DNA of 64,000 bases, from positions 496,001 to 560,000 of the forward strand of contig CBDFMY010000003.1 of NCBI GenBank assembly GCA_965249835.1, read 5' to 3'. Under the pieces are notes generated by a model. It ran no database searches. It saw nothing but the letters and a program-made list of their open reading frames with translations, and had not been told where the DNA came from. A program made the position numbers and the translations under genes. Each line of letters starts with the position of its first letter. Position 1 is the first letter of the stretch. The stretch comes from JAHRAW01 sp965249835. Its GTDB lineage: Bacteria > Pseudomonadota > Gammaproteobacteria > Arenicellales > Poriferihabitantaceae. Below are positions 46,092 through 55,666 of the stretch, one piece after another.

Positions 46092-46865
46092 ATGTCTGAC
46101 AAGATACGTAAGAATAACCGGAATAATAACAAGAAAACCGTGGCGGTTTATGTGGTGTTTTTTCTGAGTTTGTCGTTGTTGTTGGCGTTGGGCGGCTGGC
46201 AATGTCACCGCGGCTTTGAAAAAGCGGCCATTGAAAAGTTGCTTGAGCGTTCGGCAAACCAATATATCACCGTCGACCGTGCGCCGCAAAACTGGTCGGC
46301 ACTCGCGTATCGGCGCGTACGACTGGCGGGCAATTGGATTGACGATAAACATTTTTTGCTCGCCAATCGCGTTCATCGCGGACAAGTCGGCCATGAAGTG
46401 TTCAGCGCGTTTCGATTGGCTGACGACGACAGCGTAATGTTAATTAATCGCGGCTGGGTCGGGCGCGACTTCTGGAATGAAAACACCGCCACTGATGTGT
46501 TTCAAAAAAATCTAAACACCGAGCGACAAAACCCGCTGGCAATCCGCGGTCAATTATATGTGCCGCAACGAGGCTTCACTTTGGGCGCGGCGTATCGTGC
46601 ACAAGAAGGATGGCCCAAAGTGATTCAGTATTTGGATGTGGCGGAGATGGAAACACCACTCGGCATCGCGTTGCAGCCGGTGGCACTCGCGCTCGACTCC
46701 AATCACCCGGCCGCGTTCACATCCATCTGGCGCGCCGGCGCGATGAGCGCGACCCGCCATTTCGCCTACGCCGTGCAGTGGTGGGGGTTGGCGCTTACGC
46801 TCATCGTGTTCGGTGTCATCTGGCGCCGGCAATCCATCCGCTCCACCGGCGCACGCGTGTCATGA
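46092..46865 (+). CDS. SURF1 family cytochrome oxidase assembly protein
   Basis: A 257-residue membrane protein with two helices, one near the N-terminus (about 15-35) and one at the C-terminus, enclosing a periplasmic domain. LLALGGWQCHRGFEKAAI, RRVRLAGNWIDDKHFLLANR and VMLINRGWVGRDFW are the SURF1 landmarks; SURF1 aids heme a insertion into subunit I. The ATG of the next gene overlaps its stop. It is divergent from the DUF2909 gene. Confidence 0.93.
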   Translation: MSDKIRKNNRNNNKKTVAVYVVFFLSLSLLLALGGWQCHRGFEKAAIEKLLERSANQYITVDRAPQNWSALAYRRVRLAGNWIDDKHFLLANRVHRGQVGHEVFSAFRLADDDSVMLINRGWVGRDFWNENTATDVFQKNLNTERQNPLAIRGQLYVPQRGFTLGAAYRAQEGWPKVIQYLDVAEMETPLGIALQPVALALDSNHPAAFTSIWRAGAMSATRHFAYAVQWWGLALTLIVFGVIWRRQSIRSTGARVS

Positions 46866-47485
46866 ATCGCGGTCGCCTCAAACTGGTTATCATTTTTGCC
46901 ACATTCCTCGGGCCGTTGCTGGCGGCGTTCATCGGCTATTATGGACTGGGTGGACTGGGCGGCCTCGGCGGATTGGGCGCGTTGCCCCGCGACGGCACCA
47001 ACCACGCGCCGCTGGTCTCGCCGGTGATTGCTTTGGTGCCGTTTTCCAGCACCGGCATTGACGGCGCGGAGTTCACCATCGCATCCCTCAAACACCGCTG
47101 GAGCGTGATTCACACGCTCGCCGAACATTGCCAACAAAGTTGCGAACAATCCCTATACCACACCCGCCAGACTCGGCTCGCGCTCGGCAAGGACGCCAAC
47201 CGACTGCAACGAATCCTGCTTTCCCCCAACCGGGCGTTGTTGTATCGCCTCGCCAACCACCACCCGGACGCAATCCGGTTGCTCGTGCATGACGCCGGGG
47301 ATGAATCACCGGACGGTCTCGAAAATCAGTTGATGCCCATCATTCGCCACCACAATCTTGATGCCGATGATGCGCTACTGGTGGATCCCCTCGGCAATCT
47401 CATGATGATTATTCCGGCGAGCCTTGACCCCGGTTTGCTACTCAAAGACCTGAAGCATCTGCTCAAGGTATCCCGAATTGGTTGA
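46862..47485 (+). CDS. oxidase-cluster thioredoxin/Sco-like membrane protein
   Basis: A 207-residue protein with one N-terminal membrane helix, an odd GLGGLGGLGGLG stretch (about residues 28-39, nine-base DNA repeat at 46944-46979), then a periplasmic domain. WSVIHTLAEHCQQSCEQSLY then RQTRLALGKDANRLQRILLS matches the small transmembrane oxidase assembly proteins distantly related to SCO1, with a CxxxC pair. It is translationally coupled to SURF1 (ATGA). Probably involved in copper or thiol handling during oxidase assembly; this is by context and similarity. Confidence 0.8.
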   Translation: MNRGRLKLVIIFATFLGPLLAAFIGYYGLGGLGGLGGLGALPRDGTNHAPLVSPVIALVPFSSTGIDGAEFTIASLKHRWSVIHTLAEHCQQSCEQSLYHTRQTRLALGKDANRLQRILLSPNRALLYRLANHHPDAIRLLVHDAGDESPDGLENQLMPIIRHHNLDADDALLVDPLGNLMMIIPASLDPGLLLKDLKHLLKVSRIG

Positions 47486-47616
47486 GTGCGGTAGAATACA
47501 ACGCGGAAGTGGAAATAAAGCCGAAAACAAAATTGGGACATAACCATTAAATAAAAAATGGCGACAAACGCGGTAGTTATTCCAAACGCCACCTCGTGTT
47601 CGCTGATTGCCCTTTT

Positions 47617-47652
47617 AAGTTTTCGGGTAAATTTTCAGGCAAATTTTCGGCG
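47617..47652. repeat. three 12-base direct repeats upstream of gltB
   Basis: Three adjacent imperfect units resembling AAATTTTCGGGC (47617-47628, 47629-47640, 47641-47652), 63 bases before gltB. One face of a helix per turn-like spacing could suit a regulator, but no known operator matches. The remaining part of the 229-base intergenic region shows no clear promoter. Confidence 0.6.
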
Positions 47653-47714
47653 CGCCGCACATGCGACAACCCCAACGATTTCCGCCGAAGTGATGCCGAG
47701 GTAGGTAGAAAATA

Positions 47715-50700
47715 ATGAACGCCGCAGGAATGCCACCCAAACAGGGTCTGTATGATCCGCGCCGCGAGCACGACGCTTGCGGGGTTGGTTTTATCGCCGA
47801 CATCAGCGGCGACAAAAGTCACCAAATCGTTGCTCGTGGCTTGGAAATCCTTAACAACCTGAGCCATCGCGGCGCGGTCGGCGCCGACCCGCAAGCCGGA
47901 GACGGCGCCGGTATGTTGTTGCAGTTATCCGATTCATTTTTTAAACACGAGACGCGCTTTGCTCTGCCGGCCGCCGGCGATTACGCGGTCGGGATGGTTT
48001 TTATGCCGCGCTCGGGCCTTGACCAGGCAACCGGCGTGGTGGAGCGTTATATCCGAGACGAGGGTCAGCGTGTGCTGGGCTGGCGCACGGTTCCGGTCAA
48101 CAACCAAAATCTCGGCAACAGCGTCCGGTCCACCGAGCCGGCCATTCGGCAGGTGTTCATCGCCCGCGGGCCCGGATGCGCCGATCAAGATACGTTTGAG
48201 CGCAAACTGTTTGTCATTCGCAAGCAAATCGAAAACTACATTCGCGAATCGGACATCAACCGGAAAACGGATTTTTACATCGCATCTATGTCTTCCCGCG
48301 TAATCGTCTACAAGGGCATGCTGCTTGCCGCGCAGTTGAGCGAGTATTACCCCGACCTGCTGAATCAGCGAATGGCATCGGCGTTGGCGTTGGTGCATCA
48401 GCGGTTTTCCACCAACACTTTCCCCACTTGGGGGATGGCGCATCCCTATCGAATGATCGCCCACAACGGCGAAATCAACACCCTGCGCGGCAATGTCAAT
48501 TGGATGGCGGCGCGGCGTGGTTCCATGTCATCGCCGTTGCTCGGCGCCGACCTTGATAAGGTGTGGCCGTTGATTCCCGAGGGGCAGTCGGATTCGGCAT
48601 CGTTCGACAATGCGCTTGAGTTGCTGCTGGCCGGCGGTTATCCGCTGGCTCACGCGATGATGTTATTGATTCCCGAAGCGTGGTCGGAAAACCCGTTGAT
48701 GGATGCGCGGCGGCGGGCGTTCTATGAATATCACGCGGCGTTGATGGAGCCGTGGGACGGGCCGGCGGCGGTGGCTTTCACCGATGGTCGGCAGATCGGC
48801 GCGACCCTCGACCGCAATGGATTGCGTCCGGCGCGTTATCTGGTAACCCGGGGCGGTCTGGTGGTCATGGCCTCGGAGGTGGGGGTGCTGGATATTCCCG
48901 AGCAGGACATCGTCAAGAAGTGGCGGTTGCAGCCCGGCAAGATGCTGCTGATTGATCTGCAACAGGGGCGCATCATCAACGATGAGGAAATCAAAAACGA
49001 CCTCGCTTCGGCGCATGACTACCAGCGTCGCCTCGACCAAACTCAAATCAAACTGAATTCGTTGCGCGTCGCCGTGGACGCCATGTCCCCGGACCGGCAA
49101 ACATTGCTCAAATCCCAGCAGGCGTTTGGTTATACCGAAGAGGATTTGAAATTTTTGTTGTTGCCGATGGTTGCCGACGGTGCCGAAGCCATCGGCTCCA
49201 TGGGCACCGATGTGCCGCCGTCGGTGTTGTCCGACCGCGGCAAGCCGCTGGCGAGTTATTTCAAACAGAACTTTGCGCAAGTAACCAACCCGCCGATCGA
49301 CCCGATTCGCGAGCAACTGGTGATGTCGCTGTTGTCGCTGATTGGGCCGCGCCCGAATTTATTCGGTGCCGAACAATGCGATGACAAACGGTTGACGGTG
49401 CCGCAGCCGATTCTGACCAACAACCAACTGGAACGCATTCGCCAGATCGAAGACCACGCCAACGGCGCGTTCAAGACACGCACCCTGGACATTTGTTTTC
49501 GCGCGAGCGAAGGCGCTGACGGCATGCGCGATGCGCTCCAAAGTTTGTGCGAACACGCCGAACACGCGGTGCGCCAACGCGGCGACAACATTTTGATTCT
49601 CTCGGACCGGCGCATGGACGAACGCCATGTGGCGATACCGGCATTGCTCGCAACCTCGGCGGTGCATCATCATCTGATTCGCCATGGCCTTCGCACCGAA
49701 TCCGGGCTGGTGGTGGAAACCGGCGCATGCGTTGAGGTGCATCACGCCGCCACGCTTGCCGGTTACGGTGCCGAAGCGATCAACCCGTATCTCGCCTTTG
49801 ATACGATTAATTCTTTGTTGCCGCGCATACAACCCAACCCGGGTTTTCAAAAAGCGCAGGCAAACTATGTCGCCGCGCTCGGCGCCGGATTAAAAAAAGT
49901 GATGTCGAAAATGGGCATCTCCACCTATCAATCGTATTGCGGCGCGCAGATTTTTGACGCGATCGGGTTGTCCGACGAGTTTATAAATCAATATTTCAGC
50001 GGCACCGCGACTGCGATTGAAGGCATCGGTCTTGCGCAAATCGCAGCCGAGGCGGTGTCGTGGCACGCATGCGCCTACGGCGACAATCCGTTGTGGCGGC
50101 ATCACTTGGATGGCGGCGGCGACTACGCCTATCGCGTGCGTGGCGAGGCGCATGTGTGGAACCCCGAAACCATCGGCAAGTTGCAAAAGGCAACGCGCGC
50201 CAACGATGCCGCGACCTTCGAAGAATTCGCCGCGGCCGTGGACCGCCAGGACAAAAAACTTTACAACTTGCGTGGCTTGTTTGAATTCAATTGGTCGGAC
50301 ACGCCGTTGTCCCTCGAACAAGTCGAAGCGGCGAGCGAAATTGTCAAGCGATTTTCCACCGGCGCGATGTCGTTCGGTTCGATTTCACATGAAGCGCATT
50401 CCACTTTGGCGCGTGCGATGAACCGTCTCGGCGGCAAATCCAATACCGGCGAAGGCGGCGAGGAAGCATCGCGCTACGCCCCCTTGGCCGACGGCTCGCC
50501 CAATCCCGAACGCTCGGCAATCAAGCAAGTCGCTTCGGGGCGTTTCGGCGTGACCACCGAATATCTGGTCAACGCCGATGAGTTGCAGATCAAAATGGCA
50601 CAAGGCGCGAAGCCCGGTGAAGGCGGGCAAATCCCGGGCCACAAGGTCAGCCAACAAATCGCCAGAGTGCGTCATTCGACCCCCGGCGTCGGGTTGATTT

Positions 50701-52286
50701 CGCCGCCACCGCACCACGATATTTATTCCATCGAAGACCTCGCGCAGTTGATTCACGATTTAAAAAACGTCAACCCAAGCGCGCGCATCTCGGTCAAACT
50801 GGTTGCCGAGACCGGTGTTGGCACGGTCGCCGCCGGCGTATCCAAAGCGCATGCCGACCATGTGACCATTTCCGGCTTTGAGGGCGGCACTGGTGCAAGT
50901 CCGCTGACTTCCATCAAACACGCCGGTTCACCGTGGGAGATTGGGCTTGCCGAAACCCAGCAGACGCTGGTGTTGAATAATCTGCGCGGGCGAATCTCGG
51001 TGCAGGTGGACGGCGGCTTGCGCACCGGCCGCGATGTCGCCATCGGTGCGTTGCTCGGTGCCGACGAATTCGGCTTCGCCACCGCCCCGCTGGTGGTTTC
51101 GGGATGCCTGATGATGCGCAAGTGCCATCTCAACACCTGCCCGGTGGGCGTGGCCACACAAGACCCGCGACTGCGCGCCAAATTCAGTGGCCAACCCGAA
51201 CATGTAATCAATTATTTCTTTTTCGTCGCCGAACAACTTCGGCAAATCATGGCGCGGCTCGGCTATCGCACGATAGACCAGATGATCGGGCAGATGCAAC
51301 GGCTCGACATGCGCGCCGCGATCGATCATTGGAAAGCCAACAGTTTGGATTACTCAAAAATTCTTGCCAAACCAAAAGTTGCTCCGGAGATTGCGATATT
51401 CAACCGCGAAACTCAGGCGCATGGGCTGGAACACGCGTTGGATCATCAACTGATCGCCGGTGCCGGGCCGGCATTGCGCGAGCGGCGCAAAGTGCGCATT
51501 GACCTTGACATCAAAAACAGCAACCGCTCGGTCGGTGCCATGTTGTCGGGGCGCATCGCGCGCGCATATGGCAACCAGGGCTTGCCCGATGACACCATTC
51601 GCATCCGCATGCGCGGCAGTGCCGGGCAGTCGTTCGGCGCGTGGCTGGCGCGTGGCGTGACCATGGAACTGGAAGGTGAGAGCAATGATTATGTCGGCAA
51701 AGGGTTGTCCGGCGGACGCTTGATTATCCGCCCGCCACGCACCAGCGGCATCGGCGACAGCGCGCAAAACATCATCATCGGCAACACCGCGTTATACGGC
51801 GCAATCGCCGGCCAATGTTTTTTCAGCGGAGTTGCCGGCGAGCGTTTCGCGGTGCGCAACTCCGGCGCAGTGGCGGTCATCGAAGGCGTGGGCGATCACG
51901 GCTGCGAATACATGACCGGCGGAGTGGTGGTCTGCCTCGGCGCAACCGGATGCAACTTCGCCGCCGGCATGTCGGGCGGCATCGCCTATATACTCGACCA
52001 CGACCGCCAATTCAGCGCGCACTGCAATCAAAAAACCGTGGCACTGCAAACCATCGAAGCCGACCCCGGCGCGGTCGATCTGGACGACATGACACGCGGC
52101 GATGAAACCCGCTTGCGAAAATTAATCGAACTACACGCGCAACACACCGGCAGCCGCATCGCCGGCGATGTGCTTAAATCGTGGCGCGACTATCGCAGAC
52201 AATTCGTCAAAGTCATGCCGCTTGATTACCAACATGCGTTGCAACAACAAGCCGAACAACGCGTGGCGGAGGCGCAACATGGGTAA
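47715..52286 (+). CDS. gltB: glutamate synthase (NADPH) large subunit
   Basis: A 1523-residue alpha subunit of GOGAT, which makes glutamate from glutamine and 2-oxoglutarate. The N-terminal nucleophile is C22 in YDPRREHDACGVGF, so a 21-residue propeptide is removed. The glutaminase domain is followed by the central and FMN domains (GEGGEEASRYAPL, SVKLVAETGVGTVAAGV) and the 3Fe-4S cysteines C1131, C1137 and C1142 (CLMMRKCHLNTCPVG), and the C-terminal GXGXG-rich beta-helix. It overlaps gltD by eight bases. Full length. Confidence 0.98.
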   Translation: MNAAGMPPKQGLYDPRREHDACGVGFIADISGDKSHQIVARGLEILNNLSHRGAVGADPQAGDGAGMLLQLSDSFFKHETRFALPAAGDYAVGMVFMPRSGLDQATGVVERYIRDEGQRVLGWRTVPVNNQNLGNSVRSTEPAIRQVFIARGPGCADQDTFERKLFVIRKQIENYIRESDINRKTDFYIASMSSRVIVYKGMLLAAQLSEYYPDLLNQRMASALALVHQRFSTNTFPTWGMAHPYRMIAHNGEINTLRGNVNWMAARRGSMSSPLLGADLDKVWPLIPEGQSDSASFDNALELLLAGGYPLAHAMMLLIPEAWSENPLMDARRRAFYEYHAALMEPWDGPAAVAFTDGRQIGATLDRNGLRPARYLVTRGGLVVMASEVGVLDIPEQDIVKKWRLQPGKMLLIDLQQGRIINDEEIKNDLASAHDYQRRLDQTQIKLNSLRVAVDAMSPDRQTLLKSQQAFGYTEEDLKFLLLPMVADGAEAIGSMGTDVPPSVLSDRGKPLASYFKQNFAQVTNPPIDPIREQLVMSLLSLIGPRPNLFGAEQCDDKRLTVPQPILTNNQLERIRQIEDHANGAFKTRTLDICFRASEGADGMRDALQSLCEHAEHAVRQRGDNILILSDRRMDERHVAIPALLATSAVHHHLIRHGLRTESGLVVETGACVEVHHAATLAGYGAEAINPYLAFDTINSLLPRIQPNPGFQKAQANYVAALGAGLKKVMSKMGISTYQSYCGAQIFDAIGLSDEFINQYFSGTATAIEGIGLAQIAAEAVSWHACAYGDNPLWRHHLDGGGDYAYRVRGEAHVWNPETIGKLQKATRANDAATFEEFAAAVDRQDKKLYNLRGLFEFNWSDTPLSLEQVEAASEIVKRFSTGAMSFGSISHEAHSTLARAMNRLGGKSNTGEGGEEASRYAPLADGSPNPERSAIKQVASGRFGVTTEYLVNADELQIKMAQGAKPGEGGQIPGHKVSQQIARVRHSTPGVGLISPPPHHDIYSIEDLAQLIHDLKNVNPSARISVKLVAETGVGTVAAGVSKAHADHVTISGFEGGTGASPLTSIKHAGSPWEIGLAETQQTLVLNNLRGRISVQVDGGLRTGRDVAIGALLGADEFGFATAPLVVSGCLMMRKCHLNTCPVGVATQDPRLRAKFSGQPEHVINYFFFVAEQLRQIMARLGYRTIDQMIGQMQRLDMRAAIDHWKANSLDYSKILAKPKVAPEIAIFNRETQAHGLEHALDHQLIAGAGPALRERRKVRIDLDIKNSNRSVGAMLSGRIARAYGNQGLPDDTIRIRMRGSAGQSFGAWLARGVTMELEGESNDYVGKGLSGGRLIIRPPRTSGIGDSAQNIIIGNTALYGAIAGQCFFSGVAGERFAVRNSGAVAVIEGVGDHGCEYMTGGVVVCLGATGCNFAAGMSGGIAYILDHDRQFSAHCNQKTVALQTIEADPGAVDLDDMTRGDETRLRKLIELHAQHTGSRIAGDVLKSWRDYRRQFVKVMPLDYQHALQQQAEQRVAEAQHG

Positions 52287-53730
52287 GGTTACCGGCTTTA
52301 TCGAAATCGATCGCACCGACCGGCAATATTTGCCGACGCATAAGCGCATCGGCAATTTCAACGAATTCGTTGTTGATTTGAACCAGCGGGAATTGTCGCA
52401 ACAGGGCGCGCGTTGCATGGACTGCGGCATTCCCTATTGCCACACCGGCTGCCCGGTGAACAACCTGATTCCCGACTGGAACGATTTGGTGTATCGCGGT
52501 GATTGGGAGACCGCGGCCGAGGTGCTACATTCCACCAACAATTTCCCCGAATTCACCGGACGGATTTGCCCGGCACCGTGCGAGACCGCATGCACACTGT
52601 ATTTCAACGACCAGCCGGTTACCATCAAAACCATTGAGCACGCGATCATTGAGCGCGCCTGGGCCGAAGGTTGGGTGCGGCCGCAAATCCCGGCGCATCG
52701 CACCGACAAACGCGTCGCCATCATCGGCTCCGGCCCGGCCGGTCTGGCGTGTGCGCAGCAGTTGGCGCGTGCCGGTCACATGGTGTCGCTGTATGATAAA
52801 CAGGAGCGTAGCGGCGGTTTATTGCGCTACGGCATTCCGGACTTCAAACTGGACAAGCGCATCATTGACCGCCGCATGGCGCAGATGAAAACCGAGGGCG
52901 TGGAGTTTCACAGCGGCACGCACATCGGCGTTGATATACCGGTGCGCGAGTTGCTGGATGACTTTGATGCGATGGTGCTTGCCGGCGGCGTCGAGCAGCC
53001 ACGAGATTTAGCCGTGCCCGGGCGCGAATTGGGCGGCGTTCATTTCGCTATGGATTATCTTCGCAGCAACACACGCCGCGTGCAAAACGCCGACCGCGTG
53101 GACCATCAATTTATTTCGGCGCGTGGTCAACCGGTGGTGGTTATCGGCGGCGGCGATACTGGCTCCGATTGCATCGGCACCGCCATCCGTCAGGGCGCGG
53201 CTTCGGTCACCCAAATCGAAATCCTGTCGCGCCCGCCGGATGTGGAAGACAAAGCACTAATCTGGCCCGAATGGCCGCATATCTTCCGCACATCGTCCTC
53301 TCAGGAAGAAGGCTGCGAGCGATTGTGGGATGTGGTAACCAAAGGTTTCGTCGACGACGGCGATCGGCAAGTGGCGGCGGTGCGTTGCGCCAAAGTGGCG
53401 TGGCACAAACAACACGGGCAGTGGAAAATGAAAGAAATCCCCGACTCGCAATTTGACCTGCCGGCCGGTTTGGTTACTCTGGCGATGGGTTTTCTTCATC
53501 CGCCGCATCCGGGCATGCTGGAAGATCTGGCAGTTGGTCTGGACAGTCGCGGCAACGTCGATGCCCCTGAGCAAGGCGAGCACGCCTATCAAACCAGTTT
53601 GGATAAGGTCTTCACCGCCGGCGACATGCGCCGCGGCCAATCGCTGGTGGTGTGGGCAATCCGCGAAGGTCGGCAATGCGCCCGCGCGGTGGATTTTTAT
53701 TTGCGCGGCTTCAGCGAGTTGCCGGAGTAG
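52279..53730 (+). CDS. gltD: glutamate synthase small subunit
   Basis: A 483-residue FAD- and NADPH-binding beta subunit that feeds electrons to GltB. N-terminal cysteine clusters for 4Fe-4S centres: CMDCGIPYCHTGCPVNNLIP and FTGRICPAPCETAC. The FAD site is VAIIGSGPAGLACAQQLARA and the NADPH site VVVIGGGDTGSDCIGTAIRQ. The start ATG 52279 lies inside the gltB end. The longer frame open upstream belongs to gltB sequence in another phase. Normal length. Confidence 0.97.
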   Translation: MGKVTGFIEIDRTDRQYLPTHKRIGNFNEFVVDLNQRELSQQGARCMDCGIPYCHTGCPVNNLIPDWNDLVYRGDWETAAEVLHSTNNFPEFTGRICPAPCETACTLYFNDQPVTIKTIEHAIIERAWAEGWVRPQIPAHRTDKRVAIIGSGPAGLACAQQLARAGHMVSLYDKQERSGGLLRYGIPDFKLDKRIIDRRMAQMKTEGVEFHSGTHIGVDIPVRELLDDFDAMVLAGGVEQPRDLAVPGRELGGVHFAMDYLRSNTRRVQNADRVDHQFISARGQPVVVIGGGDTGSDCIGTAIRQGAASVTQIEILSRPPDVEDKALIWPEWPHIFRTSSSQEEGCERLWDVVTKGFVDDGDRQVAAVRCAKVAWHKQHGQWKMKEIPDSQFDLPAGLVTLAMGFLHPPHPGMLEDLAVGLDSRGNVDAPEQGEHAYQTSLDKVFTAGDMRRGQSLVVWAIREGRQCARAVDFYLRGFSELPE

Positions 53731-53741
53731 GAGGGACATTC

Positions 53742-54827
53742 GTGCTTGATGCGAATCATGTGATGCCGATAAAAAACGACCTTCTGCTACGTGCATTGCG
53801 GCGGCAGGAAGTGGAATGTACGCCGGTGTGGATTATGCGTCAGGCCGGCAGATACTTGCCGGAGTATCGCGCCGTGCGCGCCCGCGCCGGGGATTTTTTG
53901 ACCCTGTGCAAAACCCCCGAACTCGCTTGCGAGGTAACCTTGCAACCGTTGCGGCGATTTGATTTGGACGCGGCGATTTTGTTCTCCGACATCCTCACCA
54001 TACCCGATGCCATGGGCCTCGGTTTATCCATAGACGAAGGAGTCGGCCCACGCTTTGCCACGACGCTGCGTTGCCAGCGCGACATTGAAACTTTGCCCGA
54101 AATCGAAGCGGCAACCGATTTGGATTATGTAATGCGGGCGATTGGTTTGGTTCGCCGCGAACTGGACGGCCGCGTTCCGCTAATCGGATTCAGCGGCAGC
54201 CCATGGACCCTGGCCGCCTACATGATTGAAGGCGGCGGCAGCAGGGATTTTCGCATCGCTCGCGGATTGCTCCACGATCAGCCGCAAGTCGCGCATCAAC
54301 TGCTTGAAAAACTCAGCGCGGCGGTAATCGGCTATCTCAAAGCGCAAGCCGCCGCCGGTGCTCAGGCATTGATGATTTTCGATACCTGGGGCGGAATGCT
54401 CGCCACCACCGACTATGTGGAGTTTTCTTTGAATTACTTGCGCACGATTGTTGAGTCGCTGAAAGCCGACACCGCCAGCCGCGAAATTCCGGTCACGTTG
54501 TTCACCAAAGGCGGCGGCAACTGGTTGGAGTTAATCGCCGATACCGGTTGCGATGCGGTTGGTCTCGACTGGAGCACTCCCCTGGACCGCGCGCGCGCGC
54601 GCATCGGCGAGCGGGTGGTGTTGCAGGGCAATCTCGACCCTGCGGTGTTATACGCCTCGGAACAGAAAATCGAAAGCGAAGCGGCGCGAGTGCTTGAACA
54701 ATACGGCCCCGGGCCCGGGCATATCTTCAATCTCGGCCACGGCATTCCGCCGGATGTTGACCCCGAACGGGTCGCTTGTCTGGTGGATGCGGTGCATCGC
54801 ATCAGTGGGGATGCGCACGCCGAGTAA
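53742..54827 (+). CDS. hemE: uroporphyrinogen decarboxylase
   Basis: A 361-residue cytosolic enzyme that converts uroporphyrinogen III to coproporphyrinogen III. CTPVWIMRQAGRYLPEYRA is the signature, with LQPLRRFDLDAAILFSDIL and FSGSPWTLAAYMIEGGG following and HIFNLGHGIPPDVDPE near the end. I chose GTG 53742 because GGAGGG sits six bases upstream at about 53730-53735; ATG 53763 is the other candidate and fits E. coli HemE length. It follows gltD by 11 bases, a common association. Confidence 0.95.
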   Translation: MLDANHVMPIKNDLLLRALRRQEVECTPVWIMRQAGRYLPEYRAVRARAGDFLTLCKTPELACEVTLQPLRRFDLDAAILFSDILTIPDAMGLGLSIDEGVGPRFATTLRCQRDIETLPEIEAATDLDYVMRAIGLVRRELDGRVPLIGFSGSPWTLAAYMIEGGGSRDFRIARGLLHDQPQVAHQLLEKLSAAVIGYLKAQAAAGAQALMIFDTWGGMLATTDYVEFSLNYLRTIVESLKADTASREIPVTLFTKGGGNWLELIADTGCDAVGLDWSTPLDRARARIGERVVLQGNLDPAVLYASEQKIESEAARVLEQYGPGPGHIFNLGHGIPPDVDPERVACLVDAVHRISGDAHAE

Positions 54828-55153
54828 TTCGGCATCAAAGCAAATGACAGTGGTGTGCGAAGGGCATCGGCGGCGGCTTACGCCGCCGAGTGACCTGTGG
54901 CTGATATGCGAAGGTTCGCTTGCGCGTGCTCGCGCTTTGCGGGGGGAATCCCCCCGCACCCCCCGCATCGCAGGGGGAAACTTCCTGTTTCCACGCGCCT
55001 GCGTGCGTCCCTGCACGCTCTGTTGATTGGGAGAATAGAGTAAATAGCAAAACTTCTGCGGGCGTGACAACGAAAGAACAGTATTCGTCATCCTCGCCGG
55101 CAGGGATGATGCGTAGCCGGACACTAAAACGGCGTTGCCGCGGCGATGCCGCG
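54828..55153. other. hairpin-rich intergenic region
   Basis: A 326-base gap between convergent hemE and the DUF1244 gene, without a supported gene. Several inverted repeats are visible: CGGCGGCG/CGCCGCCG (54868-54888), GCGGGGGG/CCCCCCGC around 54939-54957, a CCCCC/GGGGG pair at about 54962-54980, GGAAAC/GTTTCC near 54979-54995, and TCATCC/GGATGA near 55089-55110. One of these may act as a bidirectional terminator, but no clear T tract follows. No tRNA or promoter was seen. Confidence 0.5.
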
Positions 55154-55474
55154 CTATTCGGTGGCCTTGTGCCGAGCGGTTTCAAACAATTGCAACTGCT
55201 CTTCGGTGGCCGGTTCGGCGTGGCGTGATTTGTATTCGGCGTAAGGCATGCCATACACAATTTCACGTGCTTGGTCGTAATCCATTTCAATGCCGTGCTC
55301 GGCGGCGGCACTGCGATACCATTTAGACAAACAGTTGCGGCAGAAATACGCCAGGTTCATCAGGTCAATGTTCTGCACTTCGGGGTGCGTGCGAAAATGC
55401 GCCATCATCTTGCGGCAGACCGCCGCTTCGATTTCGGTGCGCTGCTGATGGTTGAGGTCGGGCAAGTCGGACAT
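55154..55474 (-). CDS. DUF1244 family protein
   Basis: A 106-residue cytosolic protein. FRTHPEVQNIDLMNLAYFCR then NCLSKWYRSAAAEHG and REIVYGMPYAEYKSRH form the conserved DUF1244 core, including the paired cysteines of FCRNCLSKW. The function is unknown. ATG 55474 is used; ATG 55519 would add 15 residues not usual in the family. Divergent from kdsD. Confidence 0.9.
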   Translation of the reverse strand: MSDLPDLNHQQRTEIEAAVCRKMMAHFRTHPEVQNIDLMNLAYFCRNCLSKWYRSAAAEHGIEMDYDQAREIVYGMPYAEYKSRHAEPATEEQLQLFETARHKATE

Positions 55475-55666
55475 GATGTGGGCCTTGTGATTGAATTGCG
55501 TTATCAAGGAACGCGGCATTATATCTTTTCCCTCAACCCGTGTTGATGCCCGGTTGATAAAATTGATCGGCAAAACCACAAAGCCGGCCGCGCAAACCGG
55601 CCGGCTGATTTGCTATACTGGCGGCTTTGTCCAAAACCCTGTCGACCACTTCACCACTTCGCCACC

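Noticed and set aside
47577..47894. A minus-strand frame with a PENL repeat upstream of gltB.
   Set aside because: It overlaps the gltB start, has no family match, and the repeat is explained by the 12-base DNA repeats.
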